From IMG/VR virus record IMGVR_UViG_3300025108_000360, positions 1 through 24,908 of that record: a DNA stretch of 24,908 nt; one strand, 5' to 3'. This DNA comes from a virus. The position numbers and the translations under genes are program-made. Below the pieces are notes generated by a model that searched no databases, was not told the origin of the DNA, and worked only from the letters and a program-made list of their open reading frames with translations. Positions 1-7,451 of this stretch are shown here, one piece after another. Every line of letters begins with the position of its first letter. Position 1 is the stretch's first letter.

Positions 1-108
1 GGAGCGACAGGTCCAGCAGGAGCAACAGGTCCAGCAGGAGCAACAGGTCCAGCAGGAGCAACAGGGCCAGCAGGAGCAACAGGGCCAGCGGGTCCAGCAG
101 GTCCAGCG
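1..108 (+). repeat. 18-base tandem repeats encoding Gly-X-Y triplets
   Basis: Six 18-base units (GGAGCAACAGGTCCAGCA and close variants) run head to tail from the window edge, each coding for GATGPA; the last reads GPAGPA. Third-position changes (GCG/GCA, GGT/GGG) distinguish copies. The array continues out of the window. Copy number may vary by slippage or recombination. Confidence 0.9.
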
Positions 109-690
109 GGAAGCGGTAGCGTTGAAGTGATGAAGTTGAACAAGACCGGCAACGCTTACATGTCGAATGTCCCTTACAACATTGATGTTCTCTCCATTGT
201 TGATGTCGGCTCACCTAATTGGACTGAAATAACCAACCCGGCGACACACCCTTCAATTTCTATAAACCCGGATTACGGCATTGAGTTGCATGATACAGGT
301 TATTATCGCATTGATTGGGGGGCTTATCTCTATGGGGTAGCGCCTGTTACCAGCGTCACAGGGGTTATTGTTCAATACATCGTTACAACGAACCCACCCA
401 ACCCCACCGTACAGGGTTATTGGGATAGAAGCATATCACCTAACCAACCCACAGGCGACATGTCCTATAACCGATTTGACAACGCTTTGGCGACCAATCA
501 AGTTCTCGCTCAAGCGCCCGATTTTAATATCGTCATACCTGTGGACAATACGATGACGCTACCACATACCGTTTATTTGTTTGTCAAGGCTGAAGGTTTG
601 CCTACTTCCGGCGGCGGTCAATTTCAAGTCCGAATCGGGACGGCAGGGACTCTAAACTCAGTAACAATTAGTCGCATGGGTGACTTGTGA
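1..690 (+). CDS. Collagen-like fibre or appendage protein, C-terminal part (5' truncated)
   Basis: The reading frame is open from the first base, so the gene begins outside the window; 229 residues are visible. Residues 1-36 are twelve perfect Gly-X-Y triplets (GAT and GPA), the pattern of a collagen triple helix. A GSGSVEV linker follows, then a domain of about 185 residues rich in Gly, Tyr, Thr and alternating hydrophobics, with a GYYRIDWGAYLYG strand and a C-terminal SVTISRMG strand. That layout (collagen stalk, then a beta-sandwich head of the C1q/TNF/BclA kind) is common in tail fibres and virion appendages of viruses. A virion role as host-contact fibre is inferred from family knowledge and from the position upstream of other plus-strand genes. 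The beta-sandwich fold is an impression, not a motif match. The ATG at 127 is internal to this frame and is not the true start. Confidence 0.75.
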   Translation, partial: GATGPAGATGPAGATGPAGATGPAGATGPAGPAGPAGSGSVEVMKLNKTGNAYMSNVPYNIDVLSIVDVGSPNWTEITNPATHPSISINPDYGIELHDTGYYRIDWGAYLYGVAPVTSVTGVIVQYIVTTNPPNPTVQGYWDRSISPNQPTGDMSYNRFDNALATNQVLAQAPDFNIVIPVDNTMTLPHTVYLFVKAEGLPTSGGGQFQVRIGTAGTLNSVTISRMGDL

Positions 691-712
691 TTTCAAAAAA
701 GGATGTGTAATA

Positions 713-916
713 ATGGGTAAATTAAAACAACGCTTATCTCAAAAATGCCCCGGTTGCTACGAAAATGTTCTCGCGCGACGCTTAGAAGGGCGATATGTTA
801 ATGATAGGGATTCGCGTGTCCTTGTTTGGGAGTGTCCACTTTGTTCGCGATTATGGAAAGAATCGAGATTGGTGAAACCCAAATTCAAACAACACGGAGT
901 GGAAGTTAATGGGTAA
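713..916 (+). CDS. Small four-cysteine zinc-ribbon protein (67 aa)
   Basis: A basic 67-residue protein with two CPxC knuckles, CPGC at residues 12-15 and CPLC at 41-44, spaced as in a classical zinc ribbon. The C-terminus is Lys-rich (KPKFKQHG). The frame is open back to a GTG at 680 that would overlap the fibre gene, but the ATG at 713 is preferred because an AAAGGATG purine stretch precedes it and the ribbon is complete from there. Its last 8 bases overlap the start of the next gene. Function unknown; nucleic-acid binding or a structural virion role are both possible. Confidence 0.75.
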   Translation: MGKLKQRLSQKCPGCYENVLARRLEGRYVNDRDSRVLVWECPLCSRLWKESRLVKPKFKQHGVEVNG

Positions 917-2429
917 AGAAAAGAAGTCTAAGAAAGGCGGTATGGTTCTCATCATCGGTATGGGCGCTAAGCCAAAAGACATGAAGAAGGCTGAACGACG
1001 AGTCGCTTCGCGTGGCTCCAATGATGCTCAAGCGGCTACTCAAGCGGCTTCAAGAGATAAAACTCACTCAAGATTGAAAAGCAATCGTCTTGACATTAAC
1101 AATATATTGGAAAGGCGGAGCATCAATCCCGAAAATTTTCATGGAGAAATGCATCGACGGCACGGTATGGACATGGATGAGTACCTGTCGCATGACAAAG
1201 CACCTTTTGACATTCAACCGCTAATTGATGAATTGGCTGAGAAAAGTGCAAATGAGCGCGGACAAGCCAAATCATCAAGAGCAGACCGACGAGCAGAAAG
1301 TTTGCGAAGCGGTTTGACAAATCCAAAAATCAAAGGAATGCTTCGCAGTAGGGGGATTGACCCTAAAGATTGGGAGCGTGCAGTAAGGCGCATGGATAAT
1401 AGTGAATTAACGGATAAGACTTTTGAAAATCTGCTTAGGGAACTGACTCCCGAAATGAGTGATGAAGAAAGGAAAAAAGTATCCAACGATGCGGATAGAA
1501 TTTTCCGACAACAAGGCGGCTACGACTCTCTCTTTGATGAAGTGGATATGGCTCATAGCGGAGAAGTTGACACCGACGATGACCAACGCTCCGTCCACGA
1601 CATGCCTCTCAGCGATTCCGACCCGTCGGGCGATTCCGACGAAGAGGAAAAATTGCAACGACTCTTACAATTGTTTGAGGCGCGCGGTTCAAGGGACCCT
1701 ATGGATGATGCAATGCGAGCAATGCATGCTATGGGTGGTCAAGAAGAAAACAAAGGAGGTGATAGGGATAGAAAACACAGCCTCTTTGGTGAGGCATCCA
1801 CTGTCAACACGCTTCCGTATGCAGGCAGTGGTGAGCGCGTACAAGACTCAAAGGCTTCGGGTAAAGGAAGAAACCCTGCTGGTCCTGCGCCACCCGGTTC
1901 TGTTGAGGCTGAATACTATGGTTTCCGCGGCGCTTCCCCAATTCAAGGTAGCGGCAGAGAGGAACCCGAAGAAGAAGATATGGACATGGACGCGGTTGAG
2001 CAGAACATGTTCCGCACATCGTTTGACAATCCAAATGTCATGAGCGCGGCATGGGCTTTGTTGAAAGCGAACCCCGATATGCTTGATGCGCAAGGAAATA
2101 CTGTTCATCCCTCGGTGATGAACTATGCTCAACAAGCGCGTGCTCTTCAAGACTCGTTGGAATATCAAAGGGATGCTTGGCAAGGGGGGCATGGGGACAT
2201 GCGAGATGATGATAACACCTCCCGCTTCCGTGGAGCATTGAAAAATCCACGATTTGCACGACACAAGGTTGGTGGAGAAACAATGCAAGGACATCACGAC
2301 TTTGCCCGCAACCGCTCTAAGCGCGACACAAGCGAGTATATGCAAAACGAAAATGACATCGCCCACGAAGGAGGCTACTACGGTCCCGACCCTGCAATTC
2401 AACGAACGCCCCGACCCGAAGATGAATGA
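909..2429 (+). CDS. Highly charged hydrophilic protein of unknown function (506 aa)
   Basis: Start ATG at 909 follows a GGAG motif and overlaps the preceding stop. The protein is very rich in Asp, Glu, Arg, Lys, Ser, Met and Gln, with few long hydrophobic stretches. Residues 1-30 are Lys-rich with a short hydrophobic patch (GGMVLIIGMG); an Asp/Glu/Ser-rich tract lies near residues 215-245 and another acidic run (EEPEEEDMDMD) near 350-360. The composition suggests large disordered parts. The repeated short elements MxxxxGMD, NPKxK and RGxxPKDW hint at helical repeats but match no family I recognise. Its place between a fibre gene and another hydrophilic gene suggests a virion or assembly role (scaffold, internal or packaged protein), which is inference only. 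Confidence 0.7.
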   Translation: MGKEKKSKKGGMVLIIGMGAKPKDMKKAERRVASRGSNDAQAATQAASRDKTHSRLKSNRLDINNILERRSINPENFHGEMHRRHGMDMDEYLSHDKAPFDIQPLIDELAEKSANERGQAKSSRADRRAESLRSGLTNPKIKGMLRSRGIDPKDWERAVRRMDNSELTDKTFENLLRELTPEMSDEERKKVSNDADRIFRQQGGYDSLFDEVDMAHSGEVDTDDDQRSVHDMPLSDSDPSGDSDEEEKLQRLLQLFEARGSRDPMDDAMRAMHAMGGQEENKGGDRDRKHSLFGEASTVNTLPYAGSGERVQDSKASGKGRNPAGPAPPGSVEAEYYGFRGASPIQGSGREEPEEEDMDMDAVEQNMFRTSFDNPNVMSAAWALLKANPDMLDAQGNTVHPSVMNYAQQARALQDSLEYQRDAWQGGHGDMRDDDNTSRFRGALKNPRFARHKVGGETMQGHHDFARNRSKRDTSEYMQNENDIAHEGGYYGPDPAIQRTPRPEDE

Positions 2430-2438
2430 GGCGCGCGC

Positions 2439-3653
2439 ATGTCTAACGCATGGTGGAATTTACTGAAAGCCCCTATTTACGATAGGGTTGACAGGGACCC
2501 TGCCTATGTTCGTTACCTTGAACAAAGTGGTCAAACACCCGACCGAACAAGATTGCGTCAAACAGACATGGGACAAGAAGTACCGGCAGTCCCACCGCAA
2601 AGCACAGTTGGCGCGGAAATAGGCTACACCCTGCCTCGCTTGAACAACCCCAACGCAAAGGGTTCACCTTTTACGGAAGACAACAGATACCAGTGGGAAG
2701 GGAAGAATAAGAATTTCTCTCATTTTTATCAATCGGATGACGAAAAAGTTCGTGCGGGAATCAAGCACCTCGGTGACAACACATACATGCTTGACCATTA
2801 CGCAGTGCGCGAAGGATTAGAAGACGCTGGTCATGGGCGCGCAGGTCTAATCAAACTCAAAGAAGAACTCGAAGCCCATCACGGCGGACCTGTGCAGTTA
2901 GTTGGTACAGATGATGTTGTAGGCGGCGCAGAGGGCTTTTGGCGAAAGATGGCAAACGAAGGATTGATTGAAGACCCATTTGGTGAAGAATTGAATAAGG
3001 AAGCCAAGTCACCTGCCGCCCTTGAACATAAGCGCGAGTATGAAACTGAATACGAGTCTTCACCCGCGCGCAAGAAATACCGTAGGGAGTTAGGTGCGGA
3101 GCGACGCAAGCGTGGAGTTGCAGGCAAGGGGGGTCCCGATATGAGTCACACGAAGACAGGTAAGATTGTCCCCGAAGACCCGCACACGAACAGAGCGCGC
3201 TCTCATCCATCCGTAGGCTCAACGCTCAAGATGGTCGTGGTCAAAGCACCGCAAATGAATCTCATGGGCAACTCAGCAGAATGCGAGTTGTGCGGGGCTG
3301 GCGTTGATGCTCAAACTGCACAGGCGATGAATGAGAAGTTCGGCGCAACGGTATGTGTGGCTTGCATACAACAAGAGCAAGAGCAAATCAATCAACAAAA
3401 TGACATGATGTATCACGGCGCGCCAATGGACATAGCCATGCGGTTGTTGAAGGAGCAGAAGAAACTCTTCGTTCAAGGACAGAAGACTCTTGACGGGCGA
3501 CCTGCCTTCACACCAACCGACTTTGCGGCGGAGGAACAACGAAGGCAAGCCGCCCTAAAGCAACAACAAGCAAGAGAAAGGCGTGAAGCACAACGGCGTA
3601 AGGCCGCTGAAGGAAACGCTACTCTTCCTCAGTTTCAACAGAACCCGGAATAG
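2439..3653 (+). CDS. Hydrophilic protein with a central GNAT-like stretch and a zinc knuckle pair (404 aa)
   Basis: ATG at 2439 lies 9 bases after the previous stop. Three parts can be seen. Residues 1-80 are Pro/Asn-rich. Residues 95-185 resemble a GNAT acetyltransferase C-terminal half (GHGRAGLIKLKEELEAHHGG, then a FWRKMANEGLI helix like the FYEKLGF element of GNATs); this is a weak resemblance and the acetyl-CoA loop is not clear. Residues 200-255 are very basic. Around residues 280-312 a CELCGA knuckle and a CVAC knuckle form a possible zinc ribbon, followed by a Gln/Arg-rich helical tail. No known family is assigned. It ends the plus-strand gene run, next to a convergent gap. Confidence 0.7.
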   Translation: MSNAWWNLLKAPIYDRVDRDPAYVRYLEQSGQTPDRTRLRQTDMGQEVPAVPPQSTVGAEIGYTLPRLNNPNAKGSPFTEDNRYQWEGKNKNFSHFYQSDDEKVRAGIKHLGDNTYMLDHYAVREGLEDAGHGRAGLIKLKEELEAHHGGPVQLVGTDDVVGGAEGFWRKMANEGLIEDPFGEELNKEAKSPAALEHKREYETEYESSPARKKYRRELGAERRKRGVAGKGGPDMSHTKTGKIVPEDPHTNRARSHPSVGSTLKMVVVKAPQMNLMGNSAECELCGAGVDAQTAQAMNEKFGATVCVACIQQEQEQINQQNDMMYHGAPMDIAMRLLKEQKKLFVQGQKTLDGRPAFTPTDFAAEEQRRQAALKQQQARERREAQRRKAAEGNATLPQFQQNPE

Positions 3654-3655
3654 GT

Positions 3656-3724
3656 AAGTTCCAAAACTTGCGCGAGCACCAATCAGCGAGCACGAAAAGA
3701 CCCTCAAAGATAGCAAGCGCTATC
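3656..3724 (+). terminator. Short hairpins after the last plus-strand gene
   Basis: Two small inverted repeats lie just past the TAG: AAGTT/AACTT around CCAA (3656-3669) and GATAGC/GCTATC around AAGC (3709-3724). Neither is followed by a T tract on the plus strand, so a termination role is only a guess from the convergent setting. Confidence 0.2.
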
Positions 3725-3748
3725 AAGAAGAACAATATCGAAGTCGGG

Positions 3749-3755
3749 AAAAAAA
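3749..3755 (-). terminator. T7 tract downstream of the thermosome operon
   Basis: On the minus strand a run of seven T lies 25-31 bases past the chaperonin stop codon, inside the convergent gap. Archaeal RNA polymerase terminates at oligo-T tracts in the non-template strand, so this is the natural 3' end of the last minus-strand unit. Based on position and composition only. Confidence 0.45.
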
Positions 3756-3779
3756 GTATTCCGAGCGTCTCCGAATCCA

Positions 3780-5279
3780 TCAAGTGCGCCTCGCAATAAT
3801 ATCGTCAATGCGAAGGATGGAGCAGGCAACCTCAGTCGCTGACTTGATGATTTGTTCAACAAGCGCGGCAGGTTCCCACACGCCGTGCTGGATGCCCGTC
3901 TCAGCAATGCTACCAACGCCTTCAAAGTCAATGTAAAGTCCCATGTCTGCTGACACTGAGCGCAATTCCATGACAACATCAAGTGCATCCATGCCAGCAT
4001 TGCTGGCGATAGCGGCAGGGATGATTTCGAGTGCATCAGCGAACGCTTCCATACACATACGCTCGCGCGCTGAGGATTGACGCTCAAGTGTGGCATGGTT
4101 GCGAACAGACATAGCCAACTTGGAAAGAACTGCACCACCACCGGGGTAAAGGCGCTGGTCCTTCATGTAAAGACACGCCACGCCAAGTGCATCATCGAAC
4201 GCTCGCTCGTATTCATCGAGGGTTTGTCTTGTAGCACCACGAACAATCATGGTTATGCTATCACTTTCTTTACTCTCGATTGAAACATAGTCAAGGTCGC
4301 CGATTCTCAACGAAGACACTTTGCCTTCGATGCGCGGGGCTTCATCCTCTGTAAATTCAGTAATGCGATGATGGATAGGCACGCCGATGATTCTCGAAAC
4401 ACCGTCAATGTCACTTTGTTGAACGCGACTGACAACTCCGATTTCCATCATGTCAAGATGCTTGGCAACCGCTTCGTGGATTCCGTCACGAACCATGACA
4501 ACATCGCACATCTCAGCAATCTTGTGTGCAACATTGCTCAGTATTTGCATTTCTTGCTGTCGAATGGATTCAAGTTGAGCGGGGTCTTGGATTTGCATTT
4601 GCACATCTTCGTAGTTGAAACCGTCGAGTCCGCCGTCAAGGAGTAACACGCGTGGATTCTCTTTGCCAGCAAAGTCGGGATTGACAAACATCTTGTTGAG
4701 GACGAGTCCACGATGCAAGTACGAGTCAGTCATATCTCCACCCGCTTGAGTCAAGGTACGAACACGGTCGAGGTTACCATCCACAGCAAGCGTGGCTTTT
4801 TCGACAAGTTGTGCGGCGAATCCAAGAGCAGACTCGGATGCTTTACCGCGCAATGCAGTTGCGGCGACATGGCAAATATCAACATCGGTGTCCCCGGAAG
4901 GCATGCTTTCGAGAGCAACCTTTGATGACTTGTTGAAGGCGCGCACGATTGTTTGCGGGTGAATGCCACGCGCAAGCAGTCCTTCGCTCAGCGCCAGCAT
5001 TTGTCCCGCAAGGACAACAACGCTTGTCGTACCGTCTTTGCATACTTCTTCTTGTGTTTGACTCGCTTGAACCATCATTTGCGCACCGGGGTGTGCAGTT
5101 TCGAGTTCTCGGAGAATAGTGATACCATCGTTGGTAACAATTGTTTCTCCGCGTTCGTCAACGAGCATCTTGTCCATACCAGCAGGGCCAAGCGTTGACC
5201 TTACTGTTTCAGCGACCTGCACTGCGGCTCGTATGTTGCTCATTTGGGCTTCTCTTCCAGTTTTTCTTTCTTCTGTCAT
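3780..5279 (-). CDS. Thermosome subunit (group II chaperonin)
   Basis: ATP-driven folding chamber subunit of the archaeal/eukaryotic CCT class. Signature motifs are all present: TLGPAGMDKMLV near residues 29-40, NDGITIL at 50-56, the ATPase loop DGTTSVVVLAG with catalytic Asp82, PGGGA near 379-383, EAFADALEIIP near 411-421 and NAGMDALD at 427-434. The apical domain (about 200-360) is full length with the QDPAQLE protrusion region. At 499 residues it is shorter than usual (about 540), mainly because it lacks the N-terminal extension and the Gly/Met-rich C-terminal tail. The ATG follows a GGTGA ribosome site 6 bases from the upstream exonuclease stop. It is the last gene of its unit. Known chaperonins of this class are cellular; a viral copy may fold capsid or replication proteins, as homo-oligomer or mixed with host subunits. 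Confidence 0.96.
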   Translation of the reverse strand: MTEERKTGREAQMSNIRAAVQVAETVRSTLGPAGMDKMLVDERGETIVTNDGITILRELETAHPGAQMMVQASQTQEEVCKDGTTSVVVLAGQMLALSEGLLARGIHPQTIVRAFNKSSKVALESMPSGDTDVDICHVAATALRGKASESALGFAAQLVEKATLAVDGNLDRVRTLTQAGGDMTDSYLHRGLVLNKMFVNPDFAGKENPRVLLLDGGLDGFNYEDVQMQIQDPAQLESIRQQEMQILSNVAHKIAEMCDVVMVRDGIHEAVAKHLDMMEIGVVSRVQQSDIDGVSRIIGVPIHHRITEFTEDEAPRIEGKVSSLRIGDLDYVSIESKESDSITMIVRGATRQTLDEYERAFDDALGVACLYMKDQRLYPGGGAVLSKLAMSVRNHATLERQSSARERMCMEAFADALEIIPAAIASNAGMDALDVVMELRSVSADMGLYIDFEGVGSIAETGIQHGVWEPAALVEQIIKSATEVACSILRIDDIIARRT

Positions 5280-5285
5280 GTGGGT

Positions 5286-5888
5286 TCACCATCCTATGTG
5301 GTATTCTTCAATCAAACCTGTTTCTTCGTTACGGCCTTTCACAAAGCCTTCGTTTCTTCCATGAAGAAACAAGTCATGATTGAGTTTGCAGTCTGCTATG
5401 CAGTATTTGATAACCTCAGCGTGACGCCCTTCTTTCCAAGCGACGGGCGCGTCTGCTGAGTCCATGATTTCCTTCCCTTTACCGAGTGTGTGTTTACACA
5501 ACGAGTCAAGGTGGTGACTTTTGCCACACGCGCTTCTCAGCGACCAAGAAGTATCAACCATGCTCTCCTTCTTGTTGAGAAGAACACCGGCGTAATGCAT
5601 GTCGAGAGCGTCTCGGAGAACAGGCAAGTCGAAGCCTCGGATGTTGTGTCCAACCACGATGCCTCCCTCGTCAACATGCTTCTTGAGATGCTCACCGAGT
5701 TCACGGGGATGAAGAGGGTGCATGTGCGCGTCTGCTACAATCACATCGTCAGCCTTGCTGAATACATGTGCTTCTTCGCCGTCCCATGTAGCCACCACTG
5801 TTGGTTCAAACAGATGGGTATTACCCCACCCGCCAATCTCATGGGAGAAATTAGCCGTTTCGATGTCAATCGCCATTACTTTACTCAT
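5286..5888 (-). CDS. DEDDy 3'-5' exonuclease (DnaQ / RNase H-like fold)
   Basis: A 200-residue single-domain nuclease. The three exonuclease motifs are clear: Exo I AIDIETAN (Asp8, Glu10), Exo II VVGHNIRGFDLPVL (Asp87) and Exo III KYCIADCK with the Tyr162-x3-Asp166 spacing of the DEDDy class, giving all four metal ligands. Family members remove nucleotides from 3' ends of DNA or RNA. The start is placed at ATG 5888 rather than a TTG six bases upstream because a GGAGG site lies 7 bases before the ATG but only 2 before the TTG. It sits 2 bases after the helicase gene stop and 6 before the thermosome start, so the three are cotranscribed. Substrate (proofreading in trans, end processing or host nucleic acid degradation) cannot be told from sequence. 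Confidence 0.9.
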   Translation of the reverse strand: MSKVMAIDIETANFSHEIGGWGNTHLFEPTVVATWDGEEAHVFSKADDVIVADAHMHPLHPRELGEHLKKHVDEGGIVVGHNIRGFDLPVLRDALDMHYAGVLLNKKESMVDTSWSLRSACGKSHHLDSLCKHTLGKGKEIMDSADAPVAWKEGRHAEVIKYCIADCKLNHDLFLHGRNEGFVKGRNEETGLIEEYHIGW

Positions 5889-5890
5889 AC

Positions 5891-7315
5891 TCAAGCCTCC
5901 TTGAAACGGACATACACAGAGTTGCCGACACGGTAGGTGGTGAAAAGACCTTCCACATCTTTGAACCGCTTGTAAACGGTCGGCTTGCTCTTTCCGAGTT
6001 GGTTAGCGTATCGGTCAAACATGTCGTTCTTGAGAACCCAACCGCTACCTCTGCCTTCAATGTCACTGCTCTTACAGGCTTTGAATGCATTGTTCCATTC
6101 ATCTTTGCGCGCCGCTTTTTCTGCGGCCTTGGCTCCAACTTCAACTTCGGACTCAAGCCAAAGAACAAGTTGTTCGTAAATGTCGTAAAGAATTTCAGTA
6201 GCCATTTCAACATCGTCGCCGGTCACTTTCCATTCACCGTCAACAGGTGTATCGTCGCGCATCACTCTCATCAAAGCAAGGTGTGTTGCGAAAACAACGG
6301 TGTAGTTGAGGATGTTAGGGATGAAAGAACAAACAACATCCGACAAGTGCTTCTCCATGCCGCGAACCAGTGTGTAGTATTCTTCGACGGAGGCAAGAAC
6401 TTGAGGTTCAAAAGATGCATCAATGGTAAACATCTCTTGCATACAACCTCGCGCAACCTCTTCTTTACCAGCAGGGTTGAGTCCTTCCCATGCATCTTCC
6501 GTCATGTTTGAAAGAAGCAAGAGACGCTCTTGGGTTTTGATTTTGATTTCCTTGAAGTGGACTGCAATATCATCGAGTGATTGCACTTCGGTCAACTTGT
6601 TCTTGAAGACACCAGCCATTCTGCGTTCCGACACCATCTGTCGCATGTCATCACTCCATGGTCTGTAAAGCAACAGAACACGCTGGAACAATCCTTTGGT
6701 CAAAACATATTCTTTCACTCCGCTTGGCGGGAATGATGTAATCCAAAATGATACGCGGGATTCTGTTTCCACTTTACCATTCTTCATGTGTTTAGTCAAG
6801 GTGTTGCTGTGACTTCCGACGGGATTCATCGCTTGTTGTAGGTACAAGATGACTTCCGAGAAGAACTGCTTGGGGTTGGATTGGAGAAGGATTGAACCTT
6901 CATCGAAATTCAAACACTTGTTACCGCCAAGTAACCCTTCGTTCTGCACAAGTTCGTATCCACCATCACCGTCGCTCACTGAGTCGATTGACCCGATTAG
7001 CGCGCTGTCTGTTCCACTTGTGAACATGTCAATGTTCAATCCTGCTTTATCTGCCACTTCGCCTGTAAATTCCCAAGCGATTGACTTACCGGACCGCGTT
7101 GCTTGAATCCAAAACACATGGATTCTTGGGTCAAGCGCCGAAGCCCACACGGGGATTCGCACATAGTCAACAAGGGCTTGGCCTTGTAGGTAAAAGAAGG
7201 AAATGAGGCCGGGGACTTCGTTGAAAAACGAGGTCGTCCGAAATCTCTCAAGGTATTCCTTCATCATCGGGTATTCTTTTACTGCGGTGTACTGGTTCCA
7301 TTGTCTTTGGGGCAT
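5891..7315 (-). CDS. P-loop ATPase with C-terminal winged helix, putative replicative helicase
   Basis: 474 residues. A Walker A-like loop QATRSGKS (71-78) has Gln in place of the first Gly; a Walker B strand KCLNFDEG (Asp138, Glu139) and a later polar strand SFWITSFPP (about 195, sensor 1-like) complete an AAA+/RecA-type core. Residues 325-410 form helices like the lid of DUF3987/MCM-type helicases. The C-terminus (about 425-474) looks like a winged helix (LGKSKPTVYKRFKDVEGLF, then a YVRF wing strand). No dedicated helicase of another type was found near the primase and polymerase, so a replicative helicase role is plausible but inferred. The ATG has a strong AAAGGAGA site. It is first in its unit, after a 136-base AT-rich gap. 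Confidence 0.6.
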   Translation of the reverse strand: MPQRQWNQYTAVKEYPMMKEYLERFRTTSFFNEVPGLISFFYLQGQALVDYVRIPVWASALDPRIHVFWIQATRSGKSIAWEFTGEVADKAGLNIDMFTSGTDSALIGSIDSVSDGDGGYELVQNEGLLGGNKCLNFDEGSILLQSNPKQFFSEVILYLQQAMNPVGSHSNTLTKHMKNGKVETESRVSFWITSFPPSGVKEYVLTKGLFQRVLLLYRPWSDDMRQMVSERRMAGVFKNKLTEVQSLDDIAVHFKEIKIKTQERLLLLSNMTEDAWEGLNPAGKEEVARGCMQEMFTIDASFEPQVLASVEEYYTLVRGMEKHLSDVVCSFIPNILNYTVVFATHLALMRVMRDDTPVDGEWKVTGDDVEMATEILYDIYEQLVLWLESEVEVGAKAAEKAARKDEWNNAFKACKSSDIEGRGSGWVLKNDMFDRYANQLGKSKPTVYKRFKDVEGLFTTYRVGNSVYVRFKEA

Positions 7316-7339
7316 ATTTTTTGTCTCCTTTGGGGGGCG

Positions 7340-7366
7340 GATGACTCTTGGGGTGTGGTGGTCATC
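7340..7366. repeat. Inverted repeat in the leader of unit 3
   Basis: GATGAC at 7340-7345 and GTCATC at 7361-7366 form a 6-base perfect inverted repeat around a G-rich 15-base spacer, 25-51 bases before the helicase start codon. It could be a leader hairpin or an operator; a random origin is possible. Confidence 0.3.
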
Positions 7367-7388
7367 CTATAACCATTTCTCGTTTTAT

Positions 7389-7401
7389 CAATTATCACTA
7401 T
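7389..7401 (+). promoter_or_regulatory. 13-base motif shared with the other AT-rich gap
   Basis: CAATTATCACTAT on the plus strand; its exact reverse complement occurs at 18682-18694. Both copies are in the two promoter gaps. A transcription factor site or an origin element would explain this; AT-rich coincidence is the alternative. Confidence 0.3.
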
Positions 7402-7402
7402 G

Positions 7403-7417
7403 TTGTTATAAGGATAA
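7403..7417 (-). promoter_or_regulatory. Candidate promoter element for unit 3
   Basis: Minus-strand reading TTATCCTTATAACAA. Fourteen of fifteen bases match an element in the gap at 18634-18648. Both lie on the same strand relative to the gene they precede, 88 and 89 bases from the start codon. The CTTATAAC core resembles an archaeal TATA box, which would put transcription start about 25 bases downstream and leave a leader of about 60 bases. The gap 7316-7451 holds no gene. Confidence 0.5.
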
Positions 7418-7451
7418 AAGAATGTCTTTTTGCAGAGAGCAACCATAATAA

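Noticed and set aside
680-712. GTG start extending the first zinc ribbon
   Set aside because: It would overlap the fibre gene and adds no conserved residues; ATG 713 has an upstream purine stretch.
1848-2402. Minus-strand frame of 184 codons opposite the 506-residue protein
   Set aside because: No ribosome site, no context, and the plus-strand frame is continuous and tiled with neighbours.
2439-3653. Naming the 404-residue protein an acetyltransferase
   Set aside because: The GNAT resemblance covers only part of the fold and lacks a clear acetyl-CoA loop.
3704-4141. Second minus-strand frame over the thermosome end
   Set aside because: Overlaps conserved chaperonin residues in another frame and runs through the T7 terminator tract.
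5889-5894. TTG start for the DEDDy exonuclease
   Set aside because: The GGAGG site would be only two bases away; ATG 5888 has standard spacing.
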